NCBI GenBank assembly: GCA_023434145.1
Contig: JAEYTI010000184.1
Span: 1 to 13,124 of the forward strand
Length of the DNA: 13,124 nt
Direction: 5' to 3'
Source: Chloroflexota bacterium
GTDB lineage: Bacteria; Chloroflexota; Anaerolineae; Anaerolineales; Anaerolineaceae
Position 1 is the first letter of the stretch; every line of letters starts with the position of its first letter. Below are positions 13,067 through 13,124 of the stretch, in pieces. Made by a program: the position numbers and the translations under genes. The notes under the pieces are model-generated. The model saw nothing but the letters and a program-made list of their open reading frames with translations. It was not told the DNA's origin and made no database searches.

Positions 13067-13124
13067 CTCTTTGGGATTTGCCGTGGTTGCAGGGGGAAGT
13101 TGCGAAGCAACTTCCCCCTGCAAC
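13067..13124. mobile_element. Hairpin element with terminal inverted repeats (MITE-like), copy 2, cut by the window edge
   Basis: The left end CTCTTTGGGATTTGCCGTGG (13067-13086) matches both ends of the copy at 10144-10228. At least 18 bp of perfect stem (13086-13103 with 13107-13124) close on the same GTTGCGAAGCAAC apex. The right terminal repeat lies outside the window. Confidence 0.65.

Overview
The window looks like a chromosomal segment of a Chloroflexota bacterium, probably of the Anaerolineae or Caldilineae kind. This is inferred from the moderately high GC, a Thr/Pro-linked Reg_prop propeller protein ending in an NBR1-Ig-like domain, a large multi-PAS hybrid kinase, and intergenic hairpin repeats of a type common in that phylum. 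There is no rRNA, tRNA, CRISPR array or transposase gene. Nearly all genes lie on the minus strand. The exception is one long plus-strand gene at 6973-9120, plus a possible gene tail at the left edge.

Left part (1-1864): a tightly packed three-gene minus-strand unit. It encodes a ParB-like-fold protein, a helical protein of unknown function and a small muconolactone-isomerase-like dimeric alpha/beta protein. A -10 box six bases from the first ATG suggests a leaderless message. An inverted pair of two-stem repeats (R1, R2) and an intrinsic terminator separate this unit from the next operon.

Transport part (1865-5214): ugpB, ugpA and ugpE, a glycerol-3-phosphate/glycerophosphodiester-type ABC importer without its ATPase gene. 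The binding lipoprotein comes first and is separated from the permeases by a 16-bp perfect hairpin. The upstream 784-base gap (5062-5845) has no credible gene. It holds a putative ugpB promoter, another R repeat, a long cruciform-like element and a terminator.

Signalling part (5846-12940): a stand-alone double-PAS protein, then, divergently, the most interesting gene. It encodes a single-pass membrane protein with a cytoplasmic sigma-region-4-like helix-turn-helix candidate, an outside seven-motif propeller and an NBR1-Ig-like domain. Three CTGTAA-type direct repeats with an 11-bp period stand just before it, resembling a Pho box. It converges on a two-TM protein with an unrecognised soluble domain. 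An 876-residue REC-PAS4-HisKA-HATPase hybrid kinase follows.

Two copies of a hairpin element sit before the two-TM gene and at the right edge. They share terminal inverted repeats and the apex GTTGCGAAGCAAC, while their inner arms differ in length symmetrically. Together with the R1-R4 family they are the clearest unexplained non-coding structure here.
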